Assembly: GCA_030386875.1 (NCBI GenBank)
Contig: CM059559.1
Coordinates: 3,097,177-3,161,176 of the forward strand
Reading direction: 5' to 3'
Length of the DNA: 64,000 bases
Source: Morinoia aosen
Taxonomy: Eukaryota; Arthropoda; Malacostraca; Amphipoda; Talitridae
Below the pieces are notes generated by a model. That model was not told the DNA's origin and did not search any database. It worked only from the letters and a program-made list of their open reading frames with translations. Made by a program: the position numbers and the translations under genes. This document shows, piece by piece, positions 11,501 to 21,682 of this stretch (positions are counted from its first letter, which is position 1; the number at the start of each line of letters is the position of its first letter).

Positions 11501-11863
11501 TTTTTTTCATGCTTCCTTAAAACGACACTTGTGAACATTGACCGAAACAAGCGATTTCATATATTATTTCCTGGCGTCAAGAATTGCGAAGTTTTATGTC
11601 ATGTACATGTAAACTGTCAAAAGTGTTTTCACCCCACAATGAAAATGCATCGTCCATGAAATTGTGTTATCTCTTATAATTATCATTACATGTATTATCA
11701 AATGTAGATTAAGCTAGATTAGGAGTTCATTGCCCTCAATCATTTCTTTTCGACTAGTGACACGAGTTTTCAATACTCGTGTGTGTGTATCATCTAAGTA
11801 TATTAATTTTAAGATATTTAAAAACCAATGATTGTAATATTGTACAATCTCTATTGGAAATAA

Positions 11864-11890
11864 ACTGTTTTCTTTCTTTCTTTCTTTCTT
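11864..11890 (+). repeat. (TTTC)n microsatellite, probable LINE 3' tail
   Basis: A run of TTTC units directly after GGAAATAAACTG, as expected for the simple-repeat tail of a CR1/L2-type LINE. Confidence 0.75.
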
Positions 11891-12165
11891 CTCCCAATGC
11901 TGTTCAAATATTACATAATAAGGAGAATTCCTTCATAGCCATCTCTGTAACCATCCGAATTGAGATTTTTTACTTTCTTTTCTTCTCCTCTGTCATACTG
12001 CAACCATGACCTATTATTGCCTTCATTCCACCTCCATGTGCGCTTGTTCGCATTTATGACCTTATCACTGCAAACCGGAGTTCATCATGAAACATTTCTA
12101 CCTTAGGAAAATATTTTCTTCCATGCCAAATAATCAACATGGTATAATGAATCTCAGAATAGGGA
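11889..12165 (-). pseudogene. Fragment of the same LINE family as 4984-6060
   Basis: On the minus strand the translation (with one frameshift) contains PKVEMFHD and LRFAVIRS, then NKRTWRWNE and, after a diverged zinc-finger region, EQHWEK. These line up in order with PKFELFYD, LLFAVRCKS, NRRTWRWNE and EQYGEN of the copy at 5235-6059. The cysteines are lost. It is an old internal fragment that abuts the tail of the plus-strand LINE. Confidence 0.75.
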
Positions 12166-14430
12166 ACACAATACAATAAAGTTCTTTAAAATTTTATTTA
12201 GCACAACTTTAGATCTACAGTATATTACTTACTGTAAAAGAGCGAAGACTCTACCTAGCCAGCAGCGAGACCAAATGCCTCTTAGAAACACTAGTTTGAA
12301 ATTTTCGACAGGTAGATTTTCAGTTTTAGATGTAGAATGATTTACTTCCACCATTACATTCTCAAGACGATCGATCTGCAGAAGCCAAAGCTCACGTGTG
12401 AATGTGAGGAGGGACTGTCCTCCAAGCTTTTCATCAATATTGATAGCATTTACAACCTTTCTCTAACCCAACACATCATGATACTTAGAACACATATGTC
12501 GTTTTTGTCTGAATCTTTTGTTCAACCGTTGGCTTATGCAGCTATCATAACTGTTAAGTATGTTAACCAATAAAAGATTATTTTTTTGAAATATTTTCGA
12601 AATTAGTGTAATACGTACATTATGTGATGTGTCTTAAATTTATTGCAAATAATGAGTAATTGTTTCTTTCAAAACCCTACACTTTTTAATTTCAATCGAA
12701 ATTTTACAGATATGAGCATATGATGTTTCTGATCCGGCATGATAGTACGGATTTTGAGCGTATGCATGTATAGGAATTGGTACAAAATTACTGAATCGGT
12801 GATACTCGTTTATATTCTGAATGCCGTATTATTTGTATCATATAGAAAATTGTTGCTTTAAACATTATATCGTAACATTGTTATAGCTAAACTCAAGTCC
12901 CATTGCCTGTAAATATTTCATAAATACAAATTTCATGAAGGATTTCATACGAAGGGTGCCCTAAAACTACTGTTTGGACCACACATTTTTTCCTTTTCGG
13001 ACGCTTTTGAAACTTACTCAACTTCGAGTTAATTTGTTCTCAGTCTCTGTCTCTCGAATGCGACCACCGATTTCAAAAGTCAAGTGAAACCTTCATTGAA
13101 CTGAAGAATACTCTCGTGTATCCTTCGACAAAAGATGCAAGAGGCTGTGGTAGAAATTGTCCAAAATTGTTGTGTGCTTCAGGCGAAAGAGAAAGTTTAA
13201 AATTGCGATACAACACGAACGTTCCATGTGACAGCTCAGTTACTCCTATTCTACCTAGCGATAAGTTAACGGAAATGTCCCTTCAGTGCGTTTTATAAAT
13301 CTTTAACATGATGGTAACTATTCCCTACTGTTTATCTTAATCTTTAAACAAGCGTATCCCCTATCTTAAGTTTCTTCACGCTAAATCTACTCTCCCACAT
13401 CACAACCTCGAGTCAAACTTCGGTTCCAATACTAACCACAGTCAAAAAGCTCCTGCCAGGAGATGATTTTTCGGACTGTCATATTTTGCGTCACCAGCTC
13501 GGATGAGACTTCGCATGCGTCATAATATCTTAACAGCGCATTTCTTTGCAAGACCTCTCACGTGTTAGCAAAATCGGAGCTATGGGCACAGTAATATTAT
13601 ACTGAACGAAGTTACGGTATCCCAGCTACAGACAGAGAGTAAAATTACGCATAAGTACACCCTGCCTGAATATTAATTAACAAGTTATCTACAATTGAGT
13701 TACCTTGCGGTTGCGAGGATTTTTTCAACGCCGTTTCACGATATGAAGAGCTGTTTTAATGGGAGCGAGTGCTGAAATTGAACATTTATTGAACCAACAA
13801 TGTATAATTTCAACAGATTTGTACGCATAAACTTTGTTCTTCTGACTTTTCAATGTACTAATCAATACACAATTTTAACACGTGAATTCACACTTTTGAT
13901 TTATTCTCAACGTACTATAAGCATAAAACTCGTTGCGCTGTAAATGTTGCAAGTCTCTTGAGAATCATGGAAGGGAGCAGCAGCCAGTACACTCAATGCA
14001 TTCGTCGGACCCGCACGAGATGACTGCGATACAAAAGGGGAAGCTCAGCATATCAGTTTTTATATTACATATATCAAATTATCTTCAAATTTAACTCGAT
14101 AAGATGGCCTCATGCGAGACATAATGTCATACACTACTAAAACAAATGAATGTTCAAAAAAAGTACTTTTAAGCCGACTGCGTTTCTTGAATAAAAGTGA
14201 AATACATCGGTATGTGAGCATGACGGCTCTCAAACATGTTGGATAAAAACGCAAGTCGTTGAGTTAGATCAGTAATGGTTAAACACACTATTACGATCGG
14301 ATTAAATGATGTATTAAATACAGGATCGAAAGTTTCAGGATTGAACACTTGGACGTGTGAAGAGCAAGTGATGACACAAGCTTCGCTAGTCCTCGAATCT
14401 TTGTCCCATTAATCCTCCGTGTGTGGACAC
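12166..14430. other. No recognised feature
   Basis: AT-rich unique-looking DNA. Open frames of 60-80 codons have no motifs. No tandem array or transposon end was seen. Confidence 0.45.
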
Positions 14431-14702
14431 CACGGTAGAGGAAACTAGGTAGGGGCATTTTTATGGGAGAAAATACATTTCATCTTGCTCGGCCAGCCAA
14501 TAGAAAGACTTCATTTCAAACAAACTTTATGACGTCACCAAACCACTGTGTCGTTTGGCCAATAGTGGTGACGGATTTGGGGGTAGCAGTGCTACTAGAT
14601 GCAATATGAGCGCTGCCATTGGTTCGTTGCAGTGACGTCAGCAAACCCACGTAGTCGTCGAAAAAAAGACTGGTTTGACCCTACCTTGTTTCTTCTACCG
14701 TG
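14431..14702. mobile_element. MITE with 9-bp target duplication
   Basis: A 272-bp element with terminal inverted repeats of about 24 bp: CACGGTAGAGGAAACTAGGT at the left, and CACGGTAGAAGAAACAAGGT read from the right end on the minus strand. TGTGGACAC flanks it exactly on both sides (14422-14430 and 14703-14711). A 9-bp duplication suggests the Mutator-like (MULE) superfamily. The interior has CCAAT-type motifs and two TGACGTCA-like motifs but no ORF. Confidence 0.88.
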
Positions 14703-14750
14703 TGTGGACACCCAGCAATAATACCCGTCCTCATAATGATTAGAATACAC

Positions 14751-14812
14751 TTGCACCCATGCGTTCTTATATTCCGTATCACAGATACGCTCATCAAGCA
14801 CTTCTAGTTGTG
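14751..14812 (-). repeat. Dispersed repeat core, copy 2 (partial)
   Basis: Contains CCGTATCACAGATACGCTCA followed by TCAAGCACTT, matching the core of the copies at 776-975 and 31845-32090 in the same orientation. The purine-rich and GGAC-rich arms are absent. Confidence 0.6.
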
Positions 14813-14870
14813 ACGCAAAAAATTCAATTGTTCCATGCAAAATAAATGAATAAATCGATACTAAACATTA

Positions 14871-15016
14871 TGTCCCACGAAAACCCGAACCGAATATTTA
14901 TTTTCCCATATCAGTAATATCATCATAATTTTGCTTGAAATTAAATGCTTATAATATTTTTATGATAGTATTACTGATACGGGAAAATGAAAACTCGGTT
15001 CGGGTTTTGTGGGACA
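14871..15016. mobile_element. Palindromic MITE with TA duplication
   Basis: A 146-bp foldback element. The left arm begins TGTCCCACGAAAACCCGAAC and the right arm, read on the minus strand, begins TGTCCCACAAAACCCGAACC. The arms pair over about 58 bp with a few mismatches around a loop of roughly 30 bp. TA flanks both ends (14869-14870, 15017-15018), consistent with the Tc1/mariner superfamily. Confidence 0.85.
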
Positions 15017-15127
15017 TACTGCATAATAAAACGCCTGGTGTCTCCATAAATTTATGAACATATAATTTTTTGTGCTTGATTTCACCTGTGTTATAACAAT
15101 GGAATCTCAATGAACACATGAAATTGG

Positions 15128-15205
15128 TTGGTCCGTCTTTCTGTCACGTTCATAAGGATACTTAATGACCGTATCTGTGATACGAGTTTCACCAGTGCAC
15201 AACTA
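15128..15205 (+). repeat. Dispersed repeat core, copy 3 (inverted, diverged)
   Basis: In the opposite orientation to the other copies: GGTCCGTCTTTCTGTC, then CGTATCTGTGATACGAG. This is the reverse-complement order of the GGAC-rich arm and the palindromic core of the family. Confidence 0.5.
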
Positions 15206-16150
15206 CAAGAATCTTTCAATCGCAGGTACTATTAGGATGGATATATTTGTCATCCACATCTGGATGACTTAAAAAAGTATCGAATCACGGAACTTTTTAC
15301 TTGTAATAATATCAGATGTGATAAATGAATACATAATAAATGAAATTCTATAGGTAAGGACGATGCAATGACTACAAACACTACGGCTCTTATTACCATT
15401 ATGGATCGCGCAGCTTCTCATGTTCAAGTTGTGTGAGCGTTTGCAGACGAAAATTTCAAGAAAAACTGAGGTACATTGTGGGGAATCCGTTATTAAAGTC
15501 GTAAAACGGGCGTTAGCGAGAGCTTCCGGAGGCTGTAATTACCTCCTGAGCTGCACTCAAATTATTCTTCCAGTTTAGAGGAGCTCTCGGCTGGAAAGAT
15601 TACCTAGGAACTCCACGGAATTTACAACCATGATTTTAGTAGCATTGAGCTGTTACTTTCATTAGACCTTGCAGAGTGAGAAAGACTAAAGGTTATACAG
15701 TCAAATCTTAGATATAACAACTGCGATGAAAAACATCAACGAAAATGTACAGACTCTTTCATTTAATTCGAGGCCACTGAGAACATAGCTCTAGCATAAA
15801 ACCTAGATATCTATTCCATTTCAACCATTTGAAAGAAAATTATACTATTATTTGCAGAAGATCCAGTGTACGAGAGAATAGAGTCCCAATAAAAGGCCCT
15901 ATTTAGGACCGTAAATGCATCTGTGAGGCAGTGAGAGCACACGAGCCAAATATTTTCTCAGCCTACAGAGGAGCTCCTCCGTGAATTATCCGACCTGAGC
16001 CCATGGATTTGAGGGCGGCGAAGACGCACTTTCTTGCCATTCGACGGCGCATTACTAGTGAGATGATCTGATAAGATGATAAATTGCCTCGTATATGTTA
16101 TTACAGCTAATACCTCCCATATTTTCCTACCCATATATAGCAACACACTG
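15206..16150. other. No recognised feature
   Basis: No motif-bearing ORF, repeat array or transposon terminus seen. Confidence 0.4.
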
Positions 16151-16154
16151 TATG

Positions 16155-16515
16155 TTGCTCGCTTGTTTGCGTGCTTAATTGTTTGCTTGCTTGTTCGCTT
16201 GTTTGCGTGCTCGCTTGCTTGCTTGTTTGCGTGCTTGTTTGCGTGCTTGTTTGCTTGCTTGCTTGCTTGTTTGCGTGCTCGCTTGCTCGCTTGTTTGCGT
16301 GCTTGTTTGCGTGCTTGCTTGCTCGCTTGTTTGCATGCTTGCTTGTTCGCTTGTTTGCGTGCTTGCTTGCTCGCTCGTTTGCGTGCTTGCTTGTTCGCTT
16401 GTTTGCGTGCTTGCTTGCTTGTTTGCGTGCTTGTTTGCTTGCTTGCTCGCTTTTTTGCGTGCATGCTTGCCTGCTCCCTTGTTTGCGTGCTTGATTGCTT
16501 GCTCACCTGTTTGCG
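16155..16515. repeat. GCTTG/TTTGCGT tandem repeat
   Basis: Variable-length combinations of GCTTGCTT, GCTCGCTT and GTTTGCGT fill the stretch. The basic step is 4 bp, so long open frames exist on both strands (lysine/glutamine-rich on minus, leucine/cysteine/alanine-rich on plus). They are artefacts of the repeat. Confidence 0.9.
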
Positions 16516-18250
16516 CGCATGCTTGTTCTGCCTGTATGTCCCTTATCCCACTCTGTAGACTGGATGCCTGAGCGCTGCATAATAACTGCAAATAAACTGT
16601 TTTCCCACTCCAGTTTTTTGAGCAGGATTGAAATTTGTTCCGATGATGTGACATCCTTTGAATGTACGGAGGGATCGAAACTCGGAGGGATTCGCATCTA
16701 AACTTTTTATTTCATTTAAAGACAGTTTCTACGAATGAATTATTGCTCTGCCTTAAGCAAGGCATTAATTTTGAGAGTGTGTGAACACAAGGCTATACGA
16801 GGGCACACGTCCATCATTAGCTCTTGAGTACTTACGCATAAACAAACGCTGTTTAAACTCAATTTTTCCGTTATTCTGAACATTGAATGAACGAAACTTG
16901 TCTCGAGTCATACTTGAAAGATCAAAGTTGCACAGGAGAACTCTTGCCTAAATTAGCTTTCGCCAAACAGACAGACTTAGTCAGCTCAGATCAAAGTGAA
17001 GCTGGAAAGCGGCCAAATGAGACGACCACATGATACATGCAAAGTTTCTAATTTGTAAGTCTTTACCTTGATATTTAGCTTCAAGGAAATATTCCTGTCT
17101 CTTCTCTCTGAGTGGGCGGGGTAAAACGTTACAATACCGCCGAAACGCAGGGGAAATGAAACGAGCTTATTTTTAGAAGAAAAAAGAATTTTTCCCAATT
17201 TTCGCTCATTTGGAAGCCTCAAATCGTTCCGGCCAGCTAACATGTTTTGAATTATTGGAGTAATTTTCATTCCAGTTAACTCTGAAATGCAGAATTTCTC
17301 AAGGTTAGACCCGCACAGCGGCCTTTTCCATTTTTATGCATCGGTCTCGGTTCGATGCAGCCGCTTTATGAAGCCCGTAAAGTCGATGCCTAGAAGAGTT
17401 CCCTTAGGGAATTGTCGATGTCTTCTTGCCGCAGCGCAGCAGTCGAGGCGACACAGCCCCTCTTCCTCTAGTCTCTCCTCAGGGTGTGCTGTGCTTACTT
17501 CTATGGCAAGTGCTGCTTTCAGGGTGAGCACTAGTATTGGTCACTTATAGGCCAATTGAGAACAGCTATTGAAGGTCCACGCGTGCATAAAAGGCATGCA
17601 AGAGATGCTCAAACTTACCAAACGATTTGAAATGAGAACAGATTCTAGCAGAGAGCTTTTGGCACTTCTCAGACCAGAAAAGTTTTTTGATACGTTCTTT
17701 ACTTTTTGACATGTTCATAGAAACCAAAATTACTCGAACTCTGAGTATCAAAAATAATTGATGAATTACGCTAAAAATTGCGCATTCTAATCAATTGGCG
17801 TGCACACTACAAACGACTGTGAACTTCATCAGCTTACATTTCTTATTCAACTGATGAAATTGACATCTATGTATATAAAGTAGTAAATGATTCATAAAGC
17901 GTGTAAAGTGATAATTATCATTCAAGTAACAGTAGTTATCCATTTTATGCGCAGTAATGAAAGATCAGGCAAATCTAAAAGCAGCCTAATGTTACAAACG
18001 ACTTCACTGGCAATATTTATCTATTTTTTTCAACAATCCCTAACGACGAAAAGGAAATAATTTTTCCGAGCAGGAATATGAGCTAAAAACATTTGGAGGA
18101 AACAAACTTCGGTTCAAACTATTAATCGCTCATTCAATATTCTTTTATTCCTATTGATTCATTTTTTATATTCCTTCTAATATTGGCACGCCCCTTGAGC
18201 TACCCACGGTCCGTGATTGCTTCTACTCAATGCACACTTACAAATTTGTC
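16516..18250. other. No recognised feature
   Basis: Mixed-composition unique DNA. Open frames up to about 94 codons (near 16986-17270 minus and 17287-17550 plus) have no recognisable motif; I do not call them genes. Confidence 0.4.
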
Positions 18251-21103
18251 TTGTGTTGCTGTGGTACATCTTAAATACATCTTGTGTTGCTGTGGTACAT
18301 TTACCAGTGTGTTTGTGTTGCTGTGGTACATTTACCAGTGTATTTGTGTTGCTGTTATACGTTTACAAATGCATCTGGTGTTGCTGTGGTACATTTACAA
18401 GTGTGTTTGTGTTGCTGTGGTACATTTACCAGTGTGTTTGTGTTGCTGTTATACGTTTACAAATGCATCTGGTGTTGCTGTGGTACATTTACAAGTGTGT
18501 TTATGTTGCTGTGGTACATTTACCAGTGTGTTTGTGTTGCTGTGGTACATTTACCAGTGTGTTTGTTTTGCTGTGGTACATTTACCAGTGTGTTTGTGTT
18601 GCTGTTATACGTTTACAAATGCATCTGGTGTTGCTGTGGTACATTAACAAGTGTGTTTGTGTTGCTGTGGTACATTTACCAGTGTGTTTGTTTTGCTGTG
18701 GTACATTTACCAGTGTGTTTTTGTTGCTGTTATACGTTTACAAATGCATCTGGTGTTGCTGTGTACATTTACCAGTGTGTTTGTGTTGCTGTGGTACATT
18801 TACCAGTGTGTTTGTTTTGCTGTGGTACATTTACCAGTGTGTTTGTGTTGCTGTGGTACATTTACCAGTGTGTTTGTTTTGCTGTGGTACATTTACCAGT
18901 GTGTTTGTTTTGCTGTTATACGTTTACAAATGCATCTGGTGTTGCTGTGTTACATTTACCAGTGTGTTTGTGTTGCTGTGGTACATTTACCAGTGTGTTT
19001 GTTTTGCTGTGGTACATTTACCAGTGTGTTTGTTTTGCTGTGGTACATTTACCAGTGTGTTTGTTTTGCTGTTATACGTTTACAAATGCATCTGGTGTTG
19101 CTGTGGTACATTTACCAGTGTGTTTGTGTTGCTGTTATACGTTAACAAATGCATCTGGTGTTGCTGTGGTACATTTACCAGTGTGTTTGTGTTGCTGTTA
19201 TACGTTTACAAATGCATCTGGTGTTGCTGTGGTACATTTACCAGTGTGTTTGTGTTGCTGTTATACGTTTACAAGTGCATCTGGTGTTGCTGTGGTACAT
19301 TTACCAGTGTGTTTGTTTTGCTGTTATACGTTTACAAATGCATCTGGTGTTGCTGTGGTACATTTACCAGTGTGTTTGTGTTGCTGTTATACGTTTACAA
19401 ATGCATCTGGTGTTGCTGTGGTACATTTACCAGTGTGTTTGTGTTGCTGTGGTGCATTTACCAGTGTGTTTGGTTTGCTGTGGTACATTTACCAGTGTGT
19501 TTGTGTTGCTGTGGTACATTTACCAGTGTGTTTGTTTTGCTGTGGTACATTTACCAGTGTGTTTGTTTTGCTGTGGTACATTTACCAGTGTGTTTGTTTT
19601 GCTGTGGTACATTTACCAGTGTGTTTGTGTTGCTGTGGTACATTTACCAGTGTGTTTGTGTTGCTGTGGTACATTTACCAGTGTGTTTGTTTTGCTGTGG
19701 TACATTTACCAGTGTGTTTGTGTTGCTGTTATACGTTTACAAATGCATCTGGTGTTGCTGTGGTACATTTACAAGTGTGTTTGTGTTGCTGTGGTACATT
19801 TACCAGTGTGTTTGTTTTGCTGTGGTAAATGTACCAGTGTGTTTGTTTTGCTGTGGTACATTTACCAGTGTGTTTGTTTTGCTGTGGTACATTTACCAGT
19901 GTGTTTGTTTTGCTGTGGTACATTTACCAGTGTGTTTGTGTTGCTGTGGTACATTTACCAGTGTGTTTGTGTTGCTGTGGTACATTTACCAGTGTGTTTG
20001 TTTTGCTGTGGTACATTTACCAGTGTGTTTGTTTTGCTGTGGTACATTTGCCAGTGTGTTTGTTTTGCTGTGGTACATTTACCAGTGTGTTTGTGTTGCT
20101 GTGGTACATTTACCAGTGTGTTTGTGTTGCTGTGGTACATTTACCAGTGTGTTTGTTTTGCTGTGGTACATTTACCAGTGTGTTTGTTTTGCTGTGGTAC
20201 ATTTACCAGTGTGTTTGTTTTGCTGTGGTACATTTACCAGTGTGTTTGTGTTGCTGTGGTACATTTACCAGTGTGTTTGTGTTGCTGTGGTATATTTACC
20301 AGTGTGTTTGTTTTGCTGTGGTACATTTACCAGTGTGTTTGTTTTGCTGTGGTACATTTACCAGTGTGTTTGTGTTGCTGTGGTACATTTACCAGTGTGT
20401 TTGTGTTGCTGTGGTACATTTACCAGTGTGTTTGTGTTGCTGTGGTACATTTACCAGTGTGTTTGTTTTGCCGTGGTACATTTACCAGTGTGTTTGTTTT
20501 GCTGTGGTACATTTACAAATGCATCTGGTGTTGCTGTGGTACATTTACCAGTGTGTTCGTGTTGCTGTGGTACATTTACAAATGCATCTGGTGTTGCTGT
20601 GGTACATTTACCAGTGTGTTTATGTTGCTGTGGTACATTTACCAGTGTGTTTGTTTTGCTGTGGTACATTTACCAGTGTGTTTGTTTTGCTGTGGTACAT
20701 TTACCAGTGTGTTTATGTTGCTGTGGTACATTTACCAGTGTGTTTGTTTTGCTGTGGTACATTTACCAGTGTGTTTATGTTGCTGTGTTACATTTACCAG
20801 TGTGTTTGTGTTGCTGTGGTGCATTTACCAGTGTGTTTGTTTTGCTGTGGTACATTTACCAGTGTGTTTGTGTTGCTGTTATACGTTTACAAATGCATCT
20901 GGTGTTGCTGTGGTACATTTACAAGTGTGTTTGTGTTGCTGTGGTACATTTACCAGTGTGTTTGTTTTGCTGTGGTACATTTACCAGTGTGTTTGTGTTG
21001 CTGTTATACGTTTACAAATGCATCTGGTGTTGCTGTGGTACATTTACAAGTGTGTTTGTGTTGCTGTGGTCCATTTACCAGTGTGTTTGTGTTGCTGTGG
21101 TAC
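18251..21103. repeat. 31/32-bp minisatellite, left part
   Basis: Roughly 90 units. Unit A (31 bp) is built on TGTTGCTGTGGTACATTTAC then CAGTGTGTTTG. Unit B (32 bp) is TGTTGCTGTTATACGTTTAC then AAATGCATCTGG. Hybrids such as ACAAGTG-ended A units are common. Between about 19070 and 19440 A and B alternate strictly, giving a 63-bp dimer repeated six times. No plus-strand frame of the unit contains a stop, and 31 is not a multiple of 3, so all three frames stay open, giving spurious ORFs up to 982 codons. The array resumes at 28783 after the retrotransposon. Confidence 0.95.
21100..21103. other. Target site duplication GTAC, left copy
   Basis: GTAC precedes the left LTR and GTAC (28783-28786) follows the right LTR. 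Both belong to the GGTACATTT segment of the minisatellite unit. Ty3/gypsy integrases typically make 4-6 bp duplications. Confidence 0.85.
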
Positions 21104-21323
21104 TATGCCGTATCTTGGGGTGGGTAGTAAGTAGACGAGTAGACTTCAACGTGTACTTGACGTAGAGACAGGACACCAAATGCGACTCCACAAGCCGCGC
21201 ACGCTACTTTATACTATCAATTTGCTGAGTAAGCATGCGCACTCCTGCAAGACCGCGCCCAGGCGGAGCATTACCGTACATACGAACATGTGTACAGAGA
21301 AAGTGCGCAACCGCGACGGCACA
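21104..21323 (-). repeat. 3' LTR of the retrotransposon
   Basis: 220 bp, identical to 28563-28782 except for one C/A difference (CACTCCTG here, CACTACTG there). On the minus strand it begins TGTGCCGTCGCGG and ends ACGGCATA. It carries the TATAAAG box at 21207-21213. Confidence 0.96.
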
Positions 21324-21336
21324 CACCTTCCCCCCA
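21324..21336 (-). other. Polypurine tract
   Basis: On the minus strand GGGGGGAAGGTG lies immediately upstream of the 3' LTR, the position of the plus-strand DNA primer in LTR retrotransposons. Confidence 0.8.
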
Positions 21337-21682
21337 CGCCTGTTTTATTACCAATCACAAAAGAAAACAATCAAGTTAAGAATCGTAACTTAAAAAATCA
21401 ACACAGGAAGCTGAAGGCAGCCTAGTTAGTAAACCCAATATGAAAATTACTCTTTTGTGGCAAAACAACTACCAGTAACAGTAAAAGCAAATGCATCAAA
21501 TTAAATTCGACAAGGCATCGCAAAGTAAAAACACCAATACCCCCACCACCAAAAGAACATGGTAAGAGCCGCTGCTCAAATACACATACGGAATGCAAAA
21601 AAAAAAAAAAAACATTTTCTGGCAACAGAAAATTTTCACTAAAGAACAATAAAACGCGTCGAAGGTTGTGATACATGGTTCT
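21337..21682 (-). other. Retrotransposon 3' untranslated region
   Basis: Between the pol stop and the polypurine tract. Contains a 15-bp A run on the plus strand (about 21597-21611). An 84-codon minus-strand frame here is hydrophobic but is preceded by pol in another phase and shows no envelope-like features. Confidence 0.6.

Larger units (their letters stand above)
6830..11890 (+). mobile_element. CR1/L2-like LINE with OTU-like domain, degenerate
   Basis: A near-complete non-LTR retrotransposon on the plus strand. In order: an OTU-like segment (6934-7197), an AP-type endonuclease (7198-8660), a reverse transcriptase (about 8675-10152) ending in the ALLWNKLPLSI motif seen at the C-terminus of CR1/L2/Rex-type elements, a long 3' region and a (TTTC)n tail after GGAAATAAACTG (11850-11890). 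The coding part is one long frame broken by a TGA (7195-7197) and two single-base frameshifts (near 8665-8675 and 9490-9505). The 5' end is uncertain: AAACAGAGAGTAAAGCAAAC occurs twice (about 6831 and 6872), possibly a local duplication at the leader. Confidence 0.85.

Noticed and set aside
16076..16654. Lysine/glutamine-rich and Cys/Leu/Ala-rich ORFs of 107-182 codons on both strands
   Set aside because: Produced by the GCTTG/TTTGCGT simple repeat.
16986..17550. 94-codon minus and 87-codon plus ORFs as small genes
   Set aside because: No recognisable motifs, no start context or splice support.
18217..21165. 982-codon cysteine/valine-rich plus-strand ORF and overlapping ORFs of 661, 514 and 432 codons
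   Set aside because: All are translations of the 31/32-bp minisatellite, which has no stop in any plus frame; the three frames give the same rotating sequence.
21422..21676. 84-codon hydrophobic minus ORF as a possible envelope gene
   Set aside because: Far too short, no signal, cleavage or glycosylation features, and partly encoded by the poly-A/poly-T run of the 3' untranslated region.
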